Below are positions 17,227-28,349 of a stretch of DNA of 64,000 bases, piece by piece. How positions within the stretch are numbered: the stretch's first letter is position 1; each line of letters begins with the position of its first letter. A program made the position numbers and the translations under genes. Under the pieces are notes generated by a model. The model ran no database searches and was not told where the DNA came from. It saw nothing but the letters and a program-made list of their open reading frames with translations. The stretch is from Shewanella olleyana (lineage in GTDB: Bacteria > Pseudomonadota > Gammaproteobacteria > Enterobacterales > Shewanellaceae), in assembly GCF_023283825.1 (NCBI RefSeq), contig NZ_JAKILD010000003.1, positions 124,001-188,000 on the forward strand. Reading direction: 5' to 3'.

Positions 17227-19146
17227 CTAACCTTTATTGAAAGCTGTAAGCTGCTCGTTTATCGAATGAGAAACCTCATTGATGGCTGCACTACTATCAA
17301 TAATTTCAATCACACTTTGCATATTATCAGTAGAGTTATCCTTAATATCCGACATGCTGTCATTGATTGTACTTATCATAGCTGACTGCTCCTCTGCAGC
17401 CGTTGCTACCAAGTGACTAATCATCACGATTCGTTCATATAATGCTGTATTGTTTTCTTGTGTGGATTGAATGGCAGCCATGGACTCTGAAGCAGCTTTA
17501 GCTTGTCCAACAATATCACTCATCTCAGTAAGCGCTATAGTCGATGATTGCTGAAGGTTATTCATAATATTATGAATATCTGTCGTCGATTGCGCTGTTT
17601 TTTGAGCAAGACCTCTCACTTCATCAGCGACAACAGCAAAACCTCGACCATGCTCTCCTGCTCTTGCAGCCTCAATTGCAGCATTTAAAGCAAGTAAGTT
17701 GGTTTGCTCTGAAATAGAATTGATGACATTCAGTGCTTGTACAATCGTTTCAATATTACCACTAAGGGATCTAACAACCTCAGAGACCTCACCAATACGA
17801 TTCTCTAAACCTGTAATATCGTCTTGAGCGGAGCCAATTGAAACCTTAACGTTAGTTGCATTCTCTTGTATGCTCGCCGCCGCATCAGATGCTTCTGCTG
17901 CATTACCAGCAACTTCTTGTACTGTGGTACTGACCTCAGTTAATGCTCCTGCGATATGCAAGGTATTTTCAAGGTTCTTCTCAATACCTTCGGTAGTGCT
18001 TTCAACTTTGACTTTTAATTGTTCAGCAACCTGATTTAACTTGGTGCTATCTTGTAAAATATGCTGAAAAACCGCTTCAAGTTTTTTCACAAACGCATTG
18101 TATCCGACAGCAACCTGTACCAATTCTTTTTTACCATTCTCAGGTAATCTTGTTGATAAGTTAGCCTTACCAGCTCCCATTTTTTCAAACAATAACGCTA
18201 ACTGATTAATCGGTTGGCTAATACTATTTGTCATTAATAAGGTCACGATAATAGAGAATATGATCACACCTATTGTCAAAAGCATAATGACACGTTGAGA
18301 AGCTTTTAATCCTGCAAACACTTCATCATAGGGCACTTGCATAATGACGTACCAGCCCATGCTTTCAATGTAACTAGAAGCAACTATATGTTTTTCATTG
18401 TCAATTTCAACAATGGTATGATTAAATTCAGTATTGTTTAGTAATGTATTCGCTGTTGTAGGGTTATAAATATCTGCAAGTGGCATAACTTGAGATTCTT
18501 TATAGTCTTTATGAAATTTCGCGTTTCCACTGTCATCAATTAAATAAACAAAACCCGACTCTTCGATCCTAAATTCGCTCAACAAGTTCACTAAACGATC
18601 GAATGATTTACCTGCACCAGCAAAGCCTCTGCCGTTCAACTGCTGTGTATTGACATATAACGTGGTGTCATTGGTTCTCGAAGAAGTATAAATACTGACA
18701 GACTCGACATTGCCACCATCTTTATAATCGAAGTACCATCCGTCATTCTCAGGAGACATAACACGAAGAAAACCATCAAGGTTGTTCCAAAAGCGAAAGG
18801 TTTCTCTGTCAGAATAAGACAGCCTAGTAATGTTATGTTCAAGTGCAATTTTTTGCAGGTGCTTAATTAGTAACTCTTCTCCATTACTAGGCACATCCGT
18901 TTTTAACCAATTATCGATAAAAATATCATTGGTAAGATCAAGCGCTACGGCCCGCATTAATTCAATTTCTTTATTGATTTCAGTATTAATACTTTTAATT
19001 AAATAAGGTAACTCAGTATTAATGGCACGTTCTTCAATGATATTTTGAGATGAAACTTGAGTTAACACACTAATGGTAAGCGATGTTAGTAAAATAAAAC
19101 TCAGAACTGTGACCGTAATTTGCTGTTTAATTGACAAGCGGTTCAT
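17227..19146 (-). CDS. Methyl-accepting chemotaxis protein
   Basis: 639 residues in the usual order: membrane helix 1 (about 10-28); a large periplasmic sensor of Cache type (about 30-280, with [15 protein letters not shown] and [12 protein letters not shown], where small ligands bind in homologues); membrane helix 2 (about 284-305); HAMP; and a long helical signalling domain whose tip carries [20 protein letters not shown] and [13 protein letters not shown]. It relays ligand binding to CheA/CheW. No CheR-binding pentapeptide is at the C-terminus (ends TAFNKG). Monocistronic. The ligand is unknown. Double-Cache sensors often bind amino or organic acids. Confidence 0.95.
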   Translation of the reverse strand: MNRLSIKQQITVTVLSFILLTSLTISVLTQVSSQNIIEERAINTELPYLIKSINTEINKEIELMRAVALDLTNDIFIDNWLKTDVPSNGEELLIKHLQKIALEHNITRLSYSDRETFRFWNNLDGFLRVMSPENDGWYFDYKDGGNVESVSIYTSSRTNDTTLYVNTQQLNGRGFAGAGKSFDRLVNLLSEFRIEESGFVYLIDDSGNAKFHKDYKESQVMPLADIYNPTTANTLLNNTEFNHTIVEIDNEKHIVASSYIESMGWYVIMQVPYDEVFAGLKASQRVIMLLTIGVIIFSIIVTLLMTNSISQPINQLALLFEKMGAGKANLSTRLPENGKKELVQVAVGYNAFVKKLEAVFQHILQDSTKLNQVAEQLKVKVESTTEGIEKNLENTLHIAGALTEVSTTVQEVAGNAAEASDAAASIQENATNVKVSIGSAQDDITGLENRIGEVSEVVRSLSGNIETIVQALNVINSISEQTNLLALNAAIEAARAGEHGRGFAVVADEVRGLAQKTAQSTTDIHNIMNNLQQSSTIALTEMSDIVGQAKAASESMAAIQSTQENNTALYERIVMISHLVATAAEEQSAMISTINDSMSDIKDNSTDNMQSVIEIIDSSAAINEVSHSINEQLTAFNKG

Positions 19147-19661
19147 TCGCTACTTCTCTGTAAGCTAATTATATTGGCAACAGAATAACACTTTCTTTAT
19201 AACAAAACAGTATGTAAAAACACCTAAAATGCAACCTACCACCTTCAAGTAGCAGTTAACGCTAACCTTTCGGAATCATTGTATTTTTTAATTTAAAAAA
19301 CAGATAAAAACACTAATTTAGATTGATATTCAGACAAAAAATCTGAGGGTTAAAACAACATTTTTCATTTCACTTTAAACCAAAAACTAGAACGATAAAC
19401 TAATAACAGCTACTGTTTTTCGGAAAAATAGCCCTTAAACGAGTTTCTTTATGTTAAATCCGTTTAGGTTTGAATCGTCAACCTCAGCTTTTATTACCAT
19501 CGAAATACAAGTTATAAGCTAATTCATAAAATATACACAATGACAAAACAACGATTGATGCGCATAAATATCCCTCACTAATCCGCCATTGTATGATCTC
19601 AGGCAAATTACTGATTGCTAATACTTGTTAGGATCGCCGCAAATTTTAGTGAGTAATAAAC
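19147..19661. other. Intergenic, divergent promoter region
   Basis: About 515 bases between divergent genes, AT-rich, with no repeat, RNA gene or frame that I can support. Confidence 0.35.
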
Positions 19662-20819
19662 ATGCAATTAGATTTAAATGGTATGACGCCAAAACAGTTT
19701 CTTGAACAATACTGGCAAAAGAAACCACTGGTTATTCGTCAGGGTTTTAAGCACTTTGAAGACCTTCTATCCCCTGAAGAAATGGCAGGACTGGCTTGTG
19801 AAGATGTGGTTGAATCTCGCCGAGTCTTTAAACAAGATGGAGATTGGCAAGCTGAGTTTGGCCCGTTTGAATCTTATGAAGAACTGGGTGAAACTGACTG
19901 GACCTTAATTGTTCAAGCGCTGAATAACTGGGTTCCTGAAGCAGAAGACTTGATTAAGTGCTTTGATTTTATCCCACGCTGGCGTTTAGATGACGTCATG
20001 GTGAGTTATGCCACACCAGGTGGCGGAGTCGGTCCACATATTGATTTATATGATGTATTCATCTGCCAAGGTTCTGGTCGTCGACGCTGGCGCGTAGGCG
20101 ATTTAGGGCCACATAAAGAATTTGCCGCCCATCCAGCACTGCTACATACCGAAGCATTCGACCCTATTATTGACGTTGAACTGCTTCCTGGCGATATTTT
20201 GTATTTACCGCCAGGTTATCCTCATGACGGCGTGACACTTGAGCCATCAATGAGTTTTTCAGTGGGTTACCGTACAGCATCAGCCAAAGATATGGTCAGT
20301 GCTATGGCTGACCACATCATCGATAAAGATTTGTGCAATGAACAAATTGCCGACCCCGATCGTGCATTGAGCAATAACTCAGGCATCATTAATAACAGCG
20401 ATTTAGCACGCATCAAGCAGCAACTATTTGACACTTTAGATGATAAGCTTGTTAGCGAATTTAGCGGCCGCTATTTGACTCAATCTAAGTGCGAGCTTGA
20501 CTTACCTGAAGAGAGTTTAGGCTTTCAAAGTACTGATATTGCAGCGCAAATCAAGCAACAACCGCTAATAAAATTGGGTGGCCTGCGTACTTTGTATTTC
20601 GAAACAAGTGCAACTGATGGCGTGGTTTATATCAATGGTGAGCAGTTTACTCTATCGGCAGATGCTAAAACCAACCGTGAAGCCTTCATTGCTTTACTGT
20701 GTGATACCCAAGAACTCACCGCTGAAGCTCTTAGCCCTTACTTAAATGATCAGCATCTCATTGAACAGCTCACTCAGTGGGTTAATGCGGGTTACTGGTA
20801 TTATGAAGATATTGAATAA
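19662..20819 (+). CDS. roxA: Ribosomal protein uL16 arginine 3-hydroxylase (JmjC/cupin oxygenase)
   Basis: 385 residues, matching the YcfD/RoxA family in length and landmarks (start MQLDLNGMTPKQFLEQYWQ, KKPLVIRQ). The iron triad is His126, Asp128 (GPHIDLYD) and His188 (GYPHDG), numbers practically identical to the E. coli enzyme. The Fe(II)/2-oxoglutarate-dependent enzyme hydroxylates a conserved arginine of ribosomal protein L16. An N-terminal JmjC barrel is followed by a helical dimerisation part and a C-terminal winged-helix-like domain. Monocistronic and not linked to ribosomal genes here. Confidence 0.93.
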   Translation: MQLDLNGMTPKQFLEQYWQKKPLVIRQGFKHFEDLLSPEEMAGLACEDVVESRRVFKQDGDWQAEFGPFESYEELGETDWTLIVQALNNWVPEAEDLIKCFDFIPRWRLDDVMVSYATPGGGVGPHIDLYDVFICQGSGRRRWRVGDLGPHKEFAAHPALLHTEAFDPIIDVELLPGDILYLPPGYPHDGVTLEPSMSFSVGYRTASAKDMVSAMADHIIDKDLCNEQIADPDRALSNNSGIINNSDLARIKQQLFDTLDDKLVSEFSGRYLTQSKCELDLPEESLGFQSTDIAAQIKQQPLIKLGGLRTLYFETSATDGVVYINGEQFTLSADAKTNREAFIALLCDTQELTAEALSPYLNDQHLIEQLTQWVNAGYWYYEDIE

Positions 20820-21146
20820 CTTAGGCTCAATATTAAGTTAGCCATATACTTTAAGATCAATAGTAGGAATTCAACAAAGGTTCATCGGCATTAGTCTATG
20901 AACCTTTTAAATATCAACTATAGCGAATAAAATTAGTTACTTATATTATCACCACCACTTATATAATTGTGAAACAACTCCGCCTCATTACATATTTATA
21001 TGGGGATAATCGCCAAGGTTACACTCTGTTAATACCTCAGTTTTTGCTATCAATACTTCTGTATGAATAAATTTCTGTTTTACAGTCTTAACAGCAGCCA
21101 AAAATTAGGTCACAATGAACCTAATATCCATCTAGACGGCTAAAAC
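20820..21146. other. Intergenic region
   Basis: About 330 bases with no supported feature. The promoter of the MTHFR-like gene is expected near its right end. Confidence 0.3.
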
Positions 21147-22124
21147 ATGAGAAAATCATTAAAACAGCGTTCATCTGATCATCACCGTGGGATTTATTTT
21201 ATTGGTACGACACCACCAAAAATCGATACCGACTTTGAATCAGTGAGCACGATCGCTGATAAGTTATTAGCCCGCCTTGATGAGATTAGTTTTGATGGCT
21301 TGATCATCTACGATATTCAAGACGAAACCAGCCGCACTGACACGCCTAGGCCTTTTCCGTTTAAAGCGACCCACGATTCAGGTACTTACGCACAACTGAT
21401 TAATCAAAAATCAGGTAAACCAGTTATCGCTTATAAAAGTGTCGCAGGGCTTAATGAGCAGCAGTTTACCGAGTGGTTATCACGGGCTTGGTATCAAAAT
21501 AATGTCAAAGATATTGTCTTAGTGGGCTCACCCTCTGCACAAGCGACAAGCTCGTTACCTTTAAGGGATGCTTACAGCACACTAGCTGCTCATTCTAAAG
21601 ACTTTTATCTTGGCGGTGTGGCCATTGCCGAACGTCATTTAAGTAAAAAGAATGAACATATTCGCCTGTTAGACAAATCAAATCAGGGTTGTGAATATTA
21701 CATCACCCAAGCGGTTTATAACGCTGAAGCAACGATTGATATGCTAATCAGCTACGCAAAAGAATGTGAGCAAAATAATGTTAAACCAAACCGAGTGATT
21801 CTGACATTCTCACCGTGCGGCAGCGCTAAAACCTTAGAGTTTATCAACTGGTTGGGCGTATCTGTACCCGAGGCCACCAGCGAGCGAATTTTATCTGCGG
21901 CAGACCCTTTGTATGAGTCAATTAAGATTAACCATAGTAACCTGCTTAAAATCTTAGAGGCGGTGCTTCCTCTCAATATTCCACTAGGATTAAATATTGA
22001 AAGTTTAACCAACCGTAAAACTGAAATTGATGCCTCAATTTTGATGTACAAACTGCTTAAAGGCACTATGGATCAAGCCTTAGCACAAAATCAAATTAAT
22101 CAATTTGTTCAGAGTAACAAATAG
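21147..22124 (+). CDS. Methylenetetrahydrofolate reductase-like TIM-barrel protein
   Basis: 325 residues. The segments FDGLIIYDIQDETSR, NVKDIVLVGSPSA, GCEYYITQAVYNAEATIDML and VILTFSPCGS follow the beta-strand plan of the MetF fold, where GADFxITQxxFD is a hallmark. Canonical MetF reduces 5,10-methylene-THF with FAD. Here the family glutamate and FAD-contact blocks are not clearly conserved (QGCEYYITQ instead of GADFFVTQ). It may therefore be a divergent relative with another pterin or corrinoid role. There are no folate or methionine genes next to it. The first copy of a 19-bp direct repeat overlaps its stop codon. Confidence 0.65.
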   Translation: MRKSLKQRSSDHHRGIYFIGTTPPKIDTDFESVSTIADKLLARLDEISFDGLIIYDIQDETSRTDTPRPFPFKATHDSGTYAQLINQKSGKPVIAYKSVAGLNEQQFTEWLSRAWYQNNVKDIVLVGSPSAQATSSLPLRDAYSTLAAHSKDFYLGGVAIAERHLSKKNEHIRLLDKSNQGCEYYITQAVYNAEATIDMLISYAKECEQNNVKPNRVILTFSPCGSAKTLEFINWLGVSVPEATSERILSAADPLYESIKINHSNLLKILEAVLPLNIPLGLNIESLTNRKTEIDASILMYKLLKGTMDQALAQNQINQFVQSNK

Positions 22125-22160
22125 CTTCCTTTGTAATAAACAGCTTCCTTTGTAATAAAC
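22123..22160. repeat. 19-bp tandem duplication
   Basis: AGCTTCCTTTGTAATAAAC occurs twice, exactly and back to back (22123-22141 and 22142-22160). The first copy takes in part of the stop codon of the MTHFR-like gene, suggesting a recent duplication. A small hairpin GTGGTG / CACCAC follows at about 22163-22180. Confidence 0.95.
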
Positions 22161-22180
22161 CTGTGGTGGCAATTCACCAC

Positions 22181-22546
22181 GGGGAAATCAAACTCGGCAT
22201 TACCCCCCCACAAAATGACGCTCTAATTGCAAATCACTCTTGATTAATAAACCTCTTCCCTACGCTTTTGCTACTCCTACAATGACTGTTTTCATCTAAA
22301 TCACTTGACGCTTTTCACAGATAAAAATACCCCTTTAAGAAACTGACAGCGGCGAATAAGGCTTATCCTCCCTTAATCTATTTGTTTAAAAAACACTCAC
22401 AAACTATTGATTTCATTTATGTTAAATATTTGTGTTATACGACTAATGTCTGAGACCTAATTGTTAGCTCTGTTAACTCGCTTCAGATAAGCTAGCCCTA
22501 ATTTAGTCGACTAAGCGCTTTTTAGTGAGTGAACAATAGGAATAAT
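22181..22546. other. Intergenic region before DUF3360 gene
   Basis: About 365 AT-rich bases with no supported gene or repeat. The DUF3360 promoter should lie here. Confidence 0.3.
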
Positions 22547-24082
22547 ATGAGCAGTAATTCTGATACCGTGCATGAACAAAATAGTGCCTGTTTAGACAAC
22601 CAGTCCCCAGAACTAAACAAAGAGCTGGATCAAGAAACCAGCTACCAGCAGCAACATAGACATAGTTCAACATTTGATAGTCGCGAAGCCTATTTAGAAC
22701 ACGAACTACAAATAATGGCACCTAAACGCTGGCGGCCTAATTTACCTGTCAAAGATTATCGATTCGAGCCAGAAGACTCCATTGCAGCTATGGCAGCAAC
22801 GATTGGTAAAGTGGTGATGGTGGGCGCAATTGCGACCACTTTTGCCACTTCTCTTGGTCTTAATGAAAGCTTTATCTTAGAAAATGTGCGTTATGAGCTG
22901 ATCATTGCCGCCTTCTTTATCGTCATTTTTTCAGGTTTTTTACTCCCAACGGCAAACCTCGCTGGCACCCACGGACCACTTATCCCGATGATCCCCATTG
23001 TGGTCGCTGCAGGTGGTCACCCAATGGCATTTGGTCTGCTTATCGGCGCTCTTGGCTTGATACTCGCGATCAGTAAAGGTGGCAGTATGCTAGCAAACCT
23101 CACCAGCAAAGGGGTTTGTGGCGGATTACTTTTGTATTTAGGCTTTGTCGGCACCGCATCCCAAGTCAATAAATTGATCGCTTGGGCCAATGATATTGGT
23201 ATGTCCCATATCGCCTTTATCGTGATTTTTTGTACCATCATTTTATATGCCTTACTGGAGCATTGGCGCAAGCGTTGGTTAGCGGTGCCGTTAAGCTGTT
23301 TACTTGGCGGCACATTAGCCTTTGCTATGGGCGCGCCATTTGAATTTCAAACTGACCCTGGCTTACCCAATATGAACCCTATGTATTGGTGGGGCGAAGA
23401 TACTGGCTGGATGCTGGGTTTACCGACACTAGAAAGCTTTATGGTCGTGCTGCCATTTGCCATTTTAGCCGTCGCCATGTGGTCACCTGACTTCTTAGGT
23501 CATCAAGTTTTTCAAAAAATTAATTACCCAGAACGTACTGAAAAAGTGCACATGAACATTGACGACACCATGACCACGGCATCAATTCGTCAAACTATCG
23601 GTTCAATCATGGGCGGGGCAAATTTCACCTCATCATGGGGCACATATATTGTGCCTGCCGCCATTGCAAAGCGCCCAATTCCAGCTGGTGCATTACTCAC
23701 CGCACTGTTTTGTGTTATCGCCGCACTTTGGGGATATCCGATGGATTTAGCCATTTGGGAGCCAGTACTGTGTGTGGCATTAGTCGTCGGCGTATTCATT
23801 CCATTACTTGAAGCTGGCATGGAAATGACTCGCGAAGGAAAAACCACGCAATCAGCTGCGATTGTGGTGTTTTCATCGGTATTAGTGAACCCTGCATTTG
23901 GCTGGTCATTGACTATGTTACTAGATAATTTAGGCTTAATCGGCTGTAAAGAGCGCAGCTCAAAACTCACGAAAATGAACCGCTGGATAGTGCCAAGTAT
24001 TATGTTTGTGGTGTTAACAGGGGTCATGGCAGCAGTGGGGATTTTACCGGGTATACCGCCACTAATTTCGGGATTGAAATGA
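22547..24082 (+). CDS. DUF3360 family multi-pass membrane protein
   Basis: ATG 22547 is chosen for its AGGA box five bases upstream (GTG 22529 is the alternative). This gives 511 residues. A hydrophilic N-terminus of about 70 residues (ending REAYLEHELQIMAPKRWRPN) precedes roughly ten or more membrane segments rich in Gly and Ala (VVMVGAIATTFATSLG, GGLLLYLGFVGTASQ). Conserved loops include NLAGTHGPLIP and GGANFTSSWGTYI. I recognise DUF3360, found mainly in Vibrio and Shewanella relatives. The fold, with its two Gly-rich half motifs, suggests a transporter of the SulP/xanthine-uracil type, but the substrate is unknown. Monocistronic, ending in a strong terminator. Confidence 0.85.
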   Translation: MSSNSDTVHEQNSACLDNQSPELNKELDQETSYQQQHRHSSTFDSREAYLEHELQIMAPKRWRPNLPVKDYRFEPEDSIAAMAATIGKVVMVGAIATTFATSLGLNESFILENVRYELIIAAFFIVIFSGFLLPTANLAGTHGPLIPMIPIVVAAGGHPMAFGLLIGALGLILAISKGGSMLANLTSKGVCGGLLLYLGFVGTASQVNKLIAWANDIGMSHIAFIVIFCTIILYALLEHWRKRWLAVPLSCLLGGTLAFAMGAPFEFQTDPGLPNMNPMYWWGEDTGWMLGLPTLESFMVVLPFAILAVAMWSPDFLGHQVFQKINYPERTEKVHMNIDDTMTTASIRQTIGSIMGGANFTSSWGTYIVPAAIAKRPIPAGALLTALFCVIAALWGYPMDLAIWEPVLCVALVVGVFIPLLEAGMEMTREGKTTQSAAIVVFSSVLVNPAFGWSLTMLLDNLGLIGCKERSSKLTKMNRWIVPSIMFVVLTGVMAAVGILPGIPPLISGLK

Positions 24083-24130
24083 TCACTAATTAGCTATGGA
24101 TTGTGCACTTTAAGTTTTATCTGCACATAC

Positions 24131-24169
24131 AAAAATGATTCAACGATATTATTCGTTGAATCATTTTTT
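24131..24169. terminator. Bidirectional rho-independent terminator
   Basis: AAAATGATTCAACG / CGTTGAATCATTTT stem with A-tract before and T-tract after, following the DUF3360 gene. Confidence 0.88.
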
Positions 24170-24210
24170 AATCGCTAGTGTAAAATCTCAAAGGTTTCAC
24201 TTCTAAAGAA

Positions 24211-24255
24211 AGTGACTATAAGCATAGTGATTATAAGCATAGTGATTATAAACCC
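24211..24255. repeat. 15-bp tandem repeat, three copies
   Basis: AGTGACTATAAGCAT, AGTGATTATAAGCAT, AGTGATTATAAACCC: three consecutive 15-bp units, the third degenerate. Non-coding, between convergent genes. Confidence 0.85.
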
Positions 24256-24312
24256 TGTGACTTTAACCAAAGCCTATTAACTGCAGACTGCGACTTAAAA
24301 GGAATACTAGGT

Positions 24313-24738
24313 TTAATTATGCTTTAGCAGCAATCGCTGACAAAGTTTGACAAAATCTGATGAGGTGACAATCCCTAGTACTTTGTTTTGCTCATCAACC
24401 ACAGGTAAGCAACCTAGCTTATTCTCAATAAAGTACTGCACGACAATCGTTAATGGCTCATCTAAGCCTAACTTTTGTACTTGGGTTTCCATAACCTCTG
24501 CAATAGGTGTGTAGCGCTCTTTTCTATCTAACGCCCCTTGTCCATACTTATTGAGCATGGATAGCACACTGGCGATCATCTTTTTATGGGTCAACATTCC
24601 AATCAGTTGACCGTCTGTTTCAGAAATAACCGGAAGGTGACGGACATTTCGGCTTTGCATTAATTGATGAGCATCTTTTAAGCTCGCTTCATCGCTAATA
24701 CAAACGGGGTTTTGAGTCATAATATCGAGCACTTTCAT
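24313..24738 (-). CDS. CBS-pair domain protein
   Basis: 141 residues forming one tandem CBS module: the first CBS starts MKVLDIMTQNPVCISDEASL, and the second begins around VMETQVQKLGLDEPLTIV and ends VLGIVTSSDFVKL. Such stand-alone modules bind adenosyl ligands (AMP, ATP, SAM) and act as energy sensors on partner proteins. No partner is encoded next to it. The flanking gene on this strand, glcB, is separated by about 230 bp and a terminator. No signal peptide or membrane helix. Confidence 0.9.
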   Translation of the reverse strand: MKVLDIMTQNPVCISDEASLKDAHQLMQSRNVRHLPVISETDGQLIGMLTHKKMIASVLSMLNKYGQGALDRKERYTPIAEVMETQVQKLGLDEPLTIVVQYFIENKLGCLPVVDEQNKVLGIVTSSDFVKLCQRLLLKHN

Positions 24739-24842
24739 CTTAATATTCCTTTATTAATTACTCCTAATAATTCCCCCACATTAGCCAAACTCTAGATTAA
24801 TGGCTAGCAATTTAGCGAGCGGTTCATTAAAAGCTTGCTAAC

Positions 24843-24872
24843 AAAAAAGCCCTAACCATATTGGTTAGAGCT
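24843..24872 (-). terminator. Terminator of glcB
   Basis: On the minus strand AGCTCTAACC pairs with GGTTAGGGCT (two G-T pairs) and is followed by TTTTTT. It lies 100 bp past the glcB stop. Confidence 0.8.
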
Positions 24873-24908
24873 TAAGTTTTGTGCAATGTAAACAGTAATA
24901 TGATGCTT

Positions 24909-24975
24909 AAATTAACTTGGCTTATATTAACTAGGCTTATATCAATTAGCTTATATTAACTAAGCGTGTATTAAC
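24909..24975. repeat. Degenerate 14-16 bp direct repeats at glcB 3' end
   Basis: The phrase ATTAACT(A/T)GGCTTAT recurs four times with changes and the last copy runs into the glcB stop codon. A slippage-prone tract. Confidence 0.7.
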
Positions 24976-27148
24976 TCGCTTTGGCTTGGATTCTATAAGC
25001 ATGCAATAAAGGCTCAGTATAACCAGAGGGCTGAGCTTTACCTTTAAAAATTAAATCACACGCGGCTTTAAAGGCTATGCCGTCAAAGCTAGGAGCCATA
25101 TTAATGTATTCAGCATCGCCAGCATTTTGAGTATCAACCACTGCAGCCATCTTTTTCAGTGCAGCTAATACCTCTTCTTCGCTGCATAAACCATGTTCAA
25201 GCCAGTTAGTTAAATATTGCGACGAAATTCTTAAGGTCGCCCGGTCTTCCATTAATCCAACATTATTGATGTCTGGCACCTTTGAACAGCCAACGCCTTG
25301 GTTAATCCAGCGCACAACGTAACCTAAAATACCTTGGGCGTTATTCTCTAATTCAAAGGTAATTTGCTCATGTGTAAGATTTGTTCCTTCTTCAAGTAAC
25401 GGAATCGTCAGCAAGTCGTCGATGCTAGCACGCTTACGTTGCTTAATCTGTTGCTGAACATCGCGCACATTGATTTGATGATAATGGGTTGAGTGAAGTA
25501 CCGCGCCATTTGGTGATGGTACCCATGCAGTATTAGCACCTGCTTTAGGGTGAGTGATTTTTTGCTCAAGCATCGCCGCCATCTCATCAGGCATAGGCCA
25601 CATACCTTTACCGATTTGCGCTCGTCCTTGTAAGCCACATTCAAGCCCAATATCGACATTCCAATCTTCGTAAGCGCCAATCCATTTCTGCTGTTTCATT
25701 ACCGACTTTGGCACAAACGCACCTGCTAACATTGAGGTATGCAGTTCATCTCCCGTGCGGTCAAGAAAACCAGTATTAATAAATACCACACGCTCTTGGG
25801 CGACTCTTATACACTCTTTCAAGTTTAATGTGGTTCTGCGTTCTTCATCCATAATACCCACTTTAATGGTATTTCTAGGGAGCTTCAGTGCATCTTCTAT
25901 TGCTGTAAATAAGTCACAGGTAAACTGGACTTCTTCTGGCCCATGCATCTTAGGTTTTACAATATTTACTGAGCCTGTTCGGCTATTGCTGCGGCCATTA
26001 TTGTTGCCTTTTAAATCATGCATCGCCGCAAGCACAGTGATCATGCCATCGAGTATTCCTTCTGGCACTTCACTGCCGTCTTTATCTAATACAGCGTTAA
26101 TCGTCATCAAGTGACCGACATTACGGACAAACAGTAAACTTCGACCGGGTAAAGTCACCGGTTTATCAGCACTATTCGGTGCACTATAAACACGATCGTC
26201 ATTCAATTCTCTAACGATTTGTTTGCCACCTTTACTGAGTGAAGCCGATAAGTTGCCTTGCATTAAGCCTAACCAATTTCGATAAACTTCCACTTTATCT
26301 TCAGCATCTACCGCAGCCACAGAATCTTCACAGTCCATAATGGTAGTAACAGCAGCTTCAACTAATAGGTCTTTGACTCCTGCGCTGTCACTGGCACCGA
26401 CGACACTGTTTGGATCAATTTGAATTTCGATATGCAGGCCATTATTAACCAGTAAAATCGCACTTGGCTTATCAGTTTGGCCTTGGTAACCAACAAACTT
26501 TTCAGTTTCGGCTAAGGTGGTAATCTCACCACTGGCTAACTGCACTTGTAATAAGCCTGCTTCTATGGAGTAACTATCAGCATCAGCATGACTCCCTGTC
26601 ACTAATGGCGCTGCGTTATCTAAGTGTTGTTTGGCAAACGCGATGACTTTAGCGCCGCGAACTGGGTTGTACTGTTTTGTGAGCTCAGCGCCGCCCTCTT
26701 CTGATATAGCATCGGTGCCATAGAGCGCATCATATAAGCTGCCCCAACGGGCATTGGCGGCGTTTAGTGCAAAGCGGGCATTTTTAACTGGCACCACAAG
26801 TTGCGGTCCAGCTTGCGCGGCAATTTCATGGTCAACATTTTCAGTGCTAACTTCAAAAGGGTCGCCCTCGGGAACGAGGTAACCTATTTCAGTGAGAAAG
26901 GCTTTGTATTGTGCAGGGTTTGGAGCTTTAGCAGGATGGTCAATATGCCATTGGTCAATTTGCTGTTGAAGCAGCTCTCTTTTTTCTAACAGCTTTACAT
27001 TTACAGGGGAAAACTGGTTAACGATATCTTCAAATTTAGCCCAAAAATCCGCAGAATTAATTCCTGTTTCAGGGCAAATCTCACTATCCACCAATTGCCA
27101 CAATTCTTCAGCTATTTGTAAGCCACCCACTTTAATACGTGCTGTCAT
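24971..27148 (-). CDS. glcB: Malate synthase G
   Basis: 725 residues, the full length of the G isoform (E. coli GlcB is about 723). It condenses glyoxylate with acetyl-CoA to malate, the second step of the glyoxylate shunt. Family blocks are clear: [48 protein letters not shown] (with the catalytic arginine region) and [13 protein letters not shown], whose aspartate region is near the active site. It is located downstream of, and in the same direction as, a LysR regulator that is divergent from aceA. The two shunt enzymes are thus encoded on either side of one regulator gene. Confidence 0.97.
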   Translation of the reverse strand: MTARIKVGGLQIAEELWQLVDSEICPETGINSADFWAKFEDIVNQFSPVNVKLLEKRELLQQQIDQWHIDHPAKAPNPAQYKAFLTEIGYLVPEGDPFEVSTENVDHEIAAQAGPQLVVPVKNARFALNAANARWGSLYDALYGTDAISEEGGAELTKQYNPVRGAKVIAFAKQHLDNAAPLVTGSHADADSYSIEAGLLQVQLASGEITTLAETEKFVGYQGQTDKPSAILLVNNGLHIEIQIDPNSVVGASDSAGVKDLLVEAAVTTIMDCEDSVAAVDAEDKVEVYRNWLGLMQGNLSASLSKGGKQIVRELNDDRVYSAPNSADKPVTLPGRSLLFVRNVGHLMTINAVLDKDGSEVPEGILDGMITVLAAMHDLKGNNNGRSNSRTGSVNIVKPKMHGPEEVQFTCDLFTAIEDALKLPRNTIKVGIMDEERRTTLNLKECIRVAQERVVFINTGFLDRTGDELHTSMLAGAFVPKSVMKQQKWIGAYEDWNVDIGLECGLQGRAQIGKGMWPMPDEMAAMLEQKITHPKAGANTAWVPSPNGAVLHSTHYHQINVRDVQQQIKQRKRASIDDLLTIPLLEEGTNLTHEQITFELENNAQGILGYVVRWINQGVGCSKVPDINNVGLMEDRATLRISSQYLTNWLEHGLCSEEEVLAALKKMAAVVDTQNAGDAEYINMAPSFDGIAFKAACDLIFKGKAQPSGYTEPLLHAYRIQAKAS

Positions 27149-27398
27149 TTACTATCCCTACCCTTAATTCCAGTGCGTTAACCGTAGTACCAAGACCCAA
27201 TTGCAGGCCTAAACCCTTTCACTGTCTACATCTAACTAATAACAGTTAACTCGCAGCAAGACTTTACTCTATATCAAACCAAGTTCATTTAGCCAATTTA
27301 TAGTTATTATCACCAGTATTCACCAAAGATATGGAGAATTGACGTTTTTTGGTTAATTTACTACATATTGGTAATTAAAAATCACAGTAATACCAAGG

Positions 27399-28349
27399 TT
27401 AACTGCTTCCTCTATTTATCTCATCAGCGGTTTTGGTGATCAATTGACGCATCCATTTATGGGCAGGGTTATGCTGCAGCAAAGGACTCCAAGCCATAGT
27501 CAGTGCAATAGGTTGAATGATAAATGGCGGCGGAACGATACTGACACGATCATTATTTTCATGCTGACGGGCCATCTTACTTGGTATGGTTGCGATCAAA
27601 TCTTGTTGCTCAGCCAACAAACAGGCCGCCTGATAGTGACGGGTAAAAACAGTGATTTGGCGTTTTACGCCTATTCGAGTTAAGGCTTCATCCACCCAAC
27701 CTAAACGCTGCACATCATCAGGGTCCATCCCCACGCCAACGCCCATACCTGTTTTACTCACCCATACATGTTTGGCTTTCAAGTAACTGTCCAAGGAGAA
27801 CTTATCCAGAACAGGATTAGTCTTACTAATCAAACAACTAAAATCATCACTCCACAAAACCTTTTGATGAAATGATTGCGGAATACTGTCAAAACGGTTG
27901 ATGACCATATCGACTCTTCCTTGTTCTACATCAGGGAAACTCACGTCACTTGGGGTCATGATATCTAAAATGATGTTGGGCGCTTCAGTACGAAGTTTTG
28001 CAATTAGCGGTGGAATTAACGTCGCTTCAGCATAATCACTTGCCATCACACGGAAGACTTTTTCACTTTCTAGTGCATTAAATTTGGCGCGTGGCTGTAC
28101 GGCTTTTTCCAATCCGATAATCAATTCACTAATTGTGGGTTGTAATTCTTGCGCGCGTTCTGTCGGCGTCATTCCCTGGCTGGTTCTGATCAGCAATGGA
28201 TCATCAAACAAAGTTCTTAAGCGCTTTAGGCCATTACTCATTGCAGGTTGGCTGATCCCGAGTTGATCAGCAGCCTTAGTAACATTTCTTTCACGCAGTA
28301 AAACATCTAAATAAACAAGTAGGTTCAAGTCGATACGAGATACATTCAT
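27399..28349 (-). CDS. LysR-family regulator, probable controller of aceA and glcB
   Basis: 316 residues with an N-terminal winged helix (about 4-63, VYLDVLLRERNVTKAADQLGISQPAMSNGLKRL) and a two-lobed periplasmic-binding-type effector domain. The subfamily resembles NodD/SyrM-type LysR proteins (DPLLIRTSQGMTPT). It lies 110 bp from the divergent isocitrate lyase gene and 250 bp upstream of glcB on its own strand, so control of the glyoxylate shunt is the natural inference. The effector is unknown. Confidence 0.9.
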   Translation of the reverse strand: MNVSRIDLNLLVYLDVLLRERNVTKAADQLGISQPAMSNGLKRLRTLFDDPLLIRTSQGMTPTERAQELQPTISELIIGLEKAVQPRAKFNALESEKVFRVMASDYAEATLIPPLIAKLRTEAPNIILDIMTPSDVSFPDVEQGRVDMVINRFDSIPQSFHQKVLWSDDFSCLISKTNPVLDKFSLDSYLKAKHVWVSKTGMGVGVGMDPDDVQRLGWVDEALTRIGVKRQITVFTRHYQAACLLAEQQDLIATIPSKMARQHENNDRVSIVPPPFIIQPIALTMAWSPLLQHNPAHKWMRQLITKTADEINRGSS

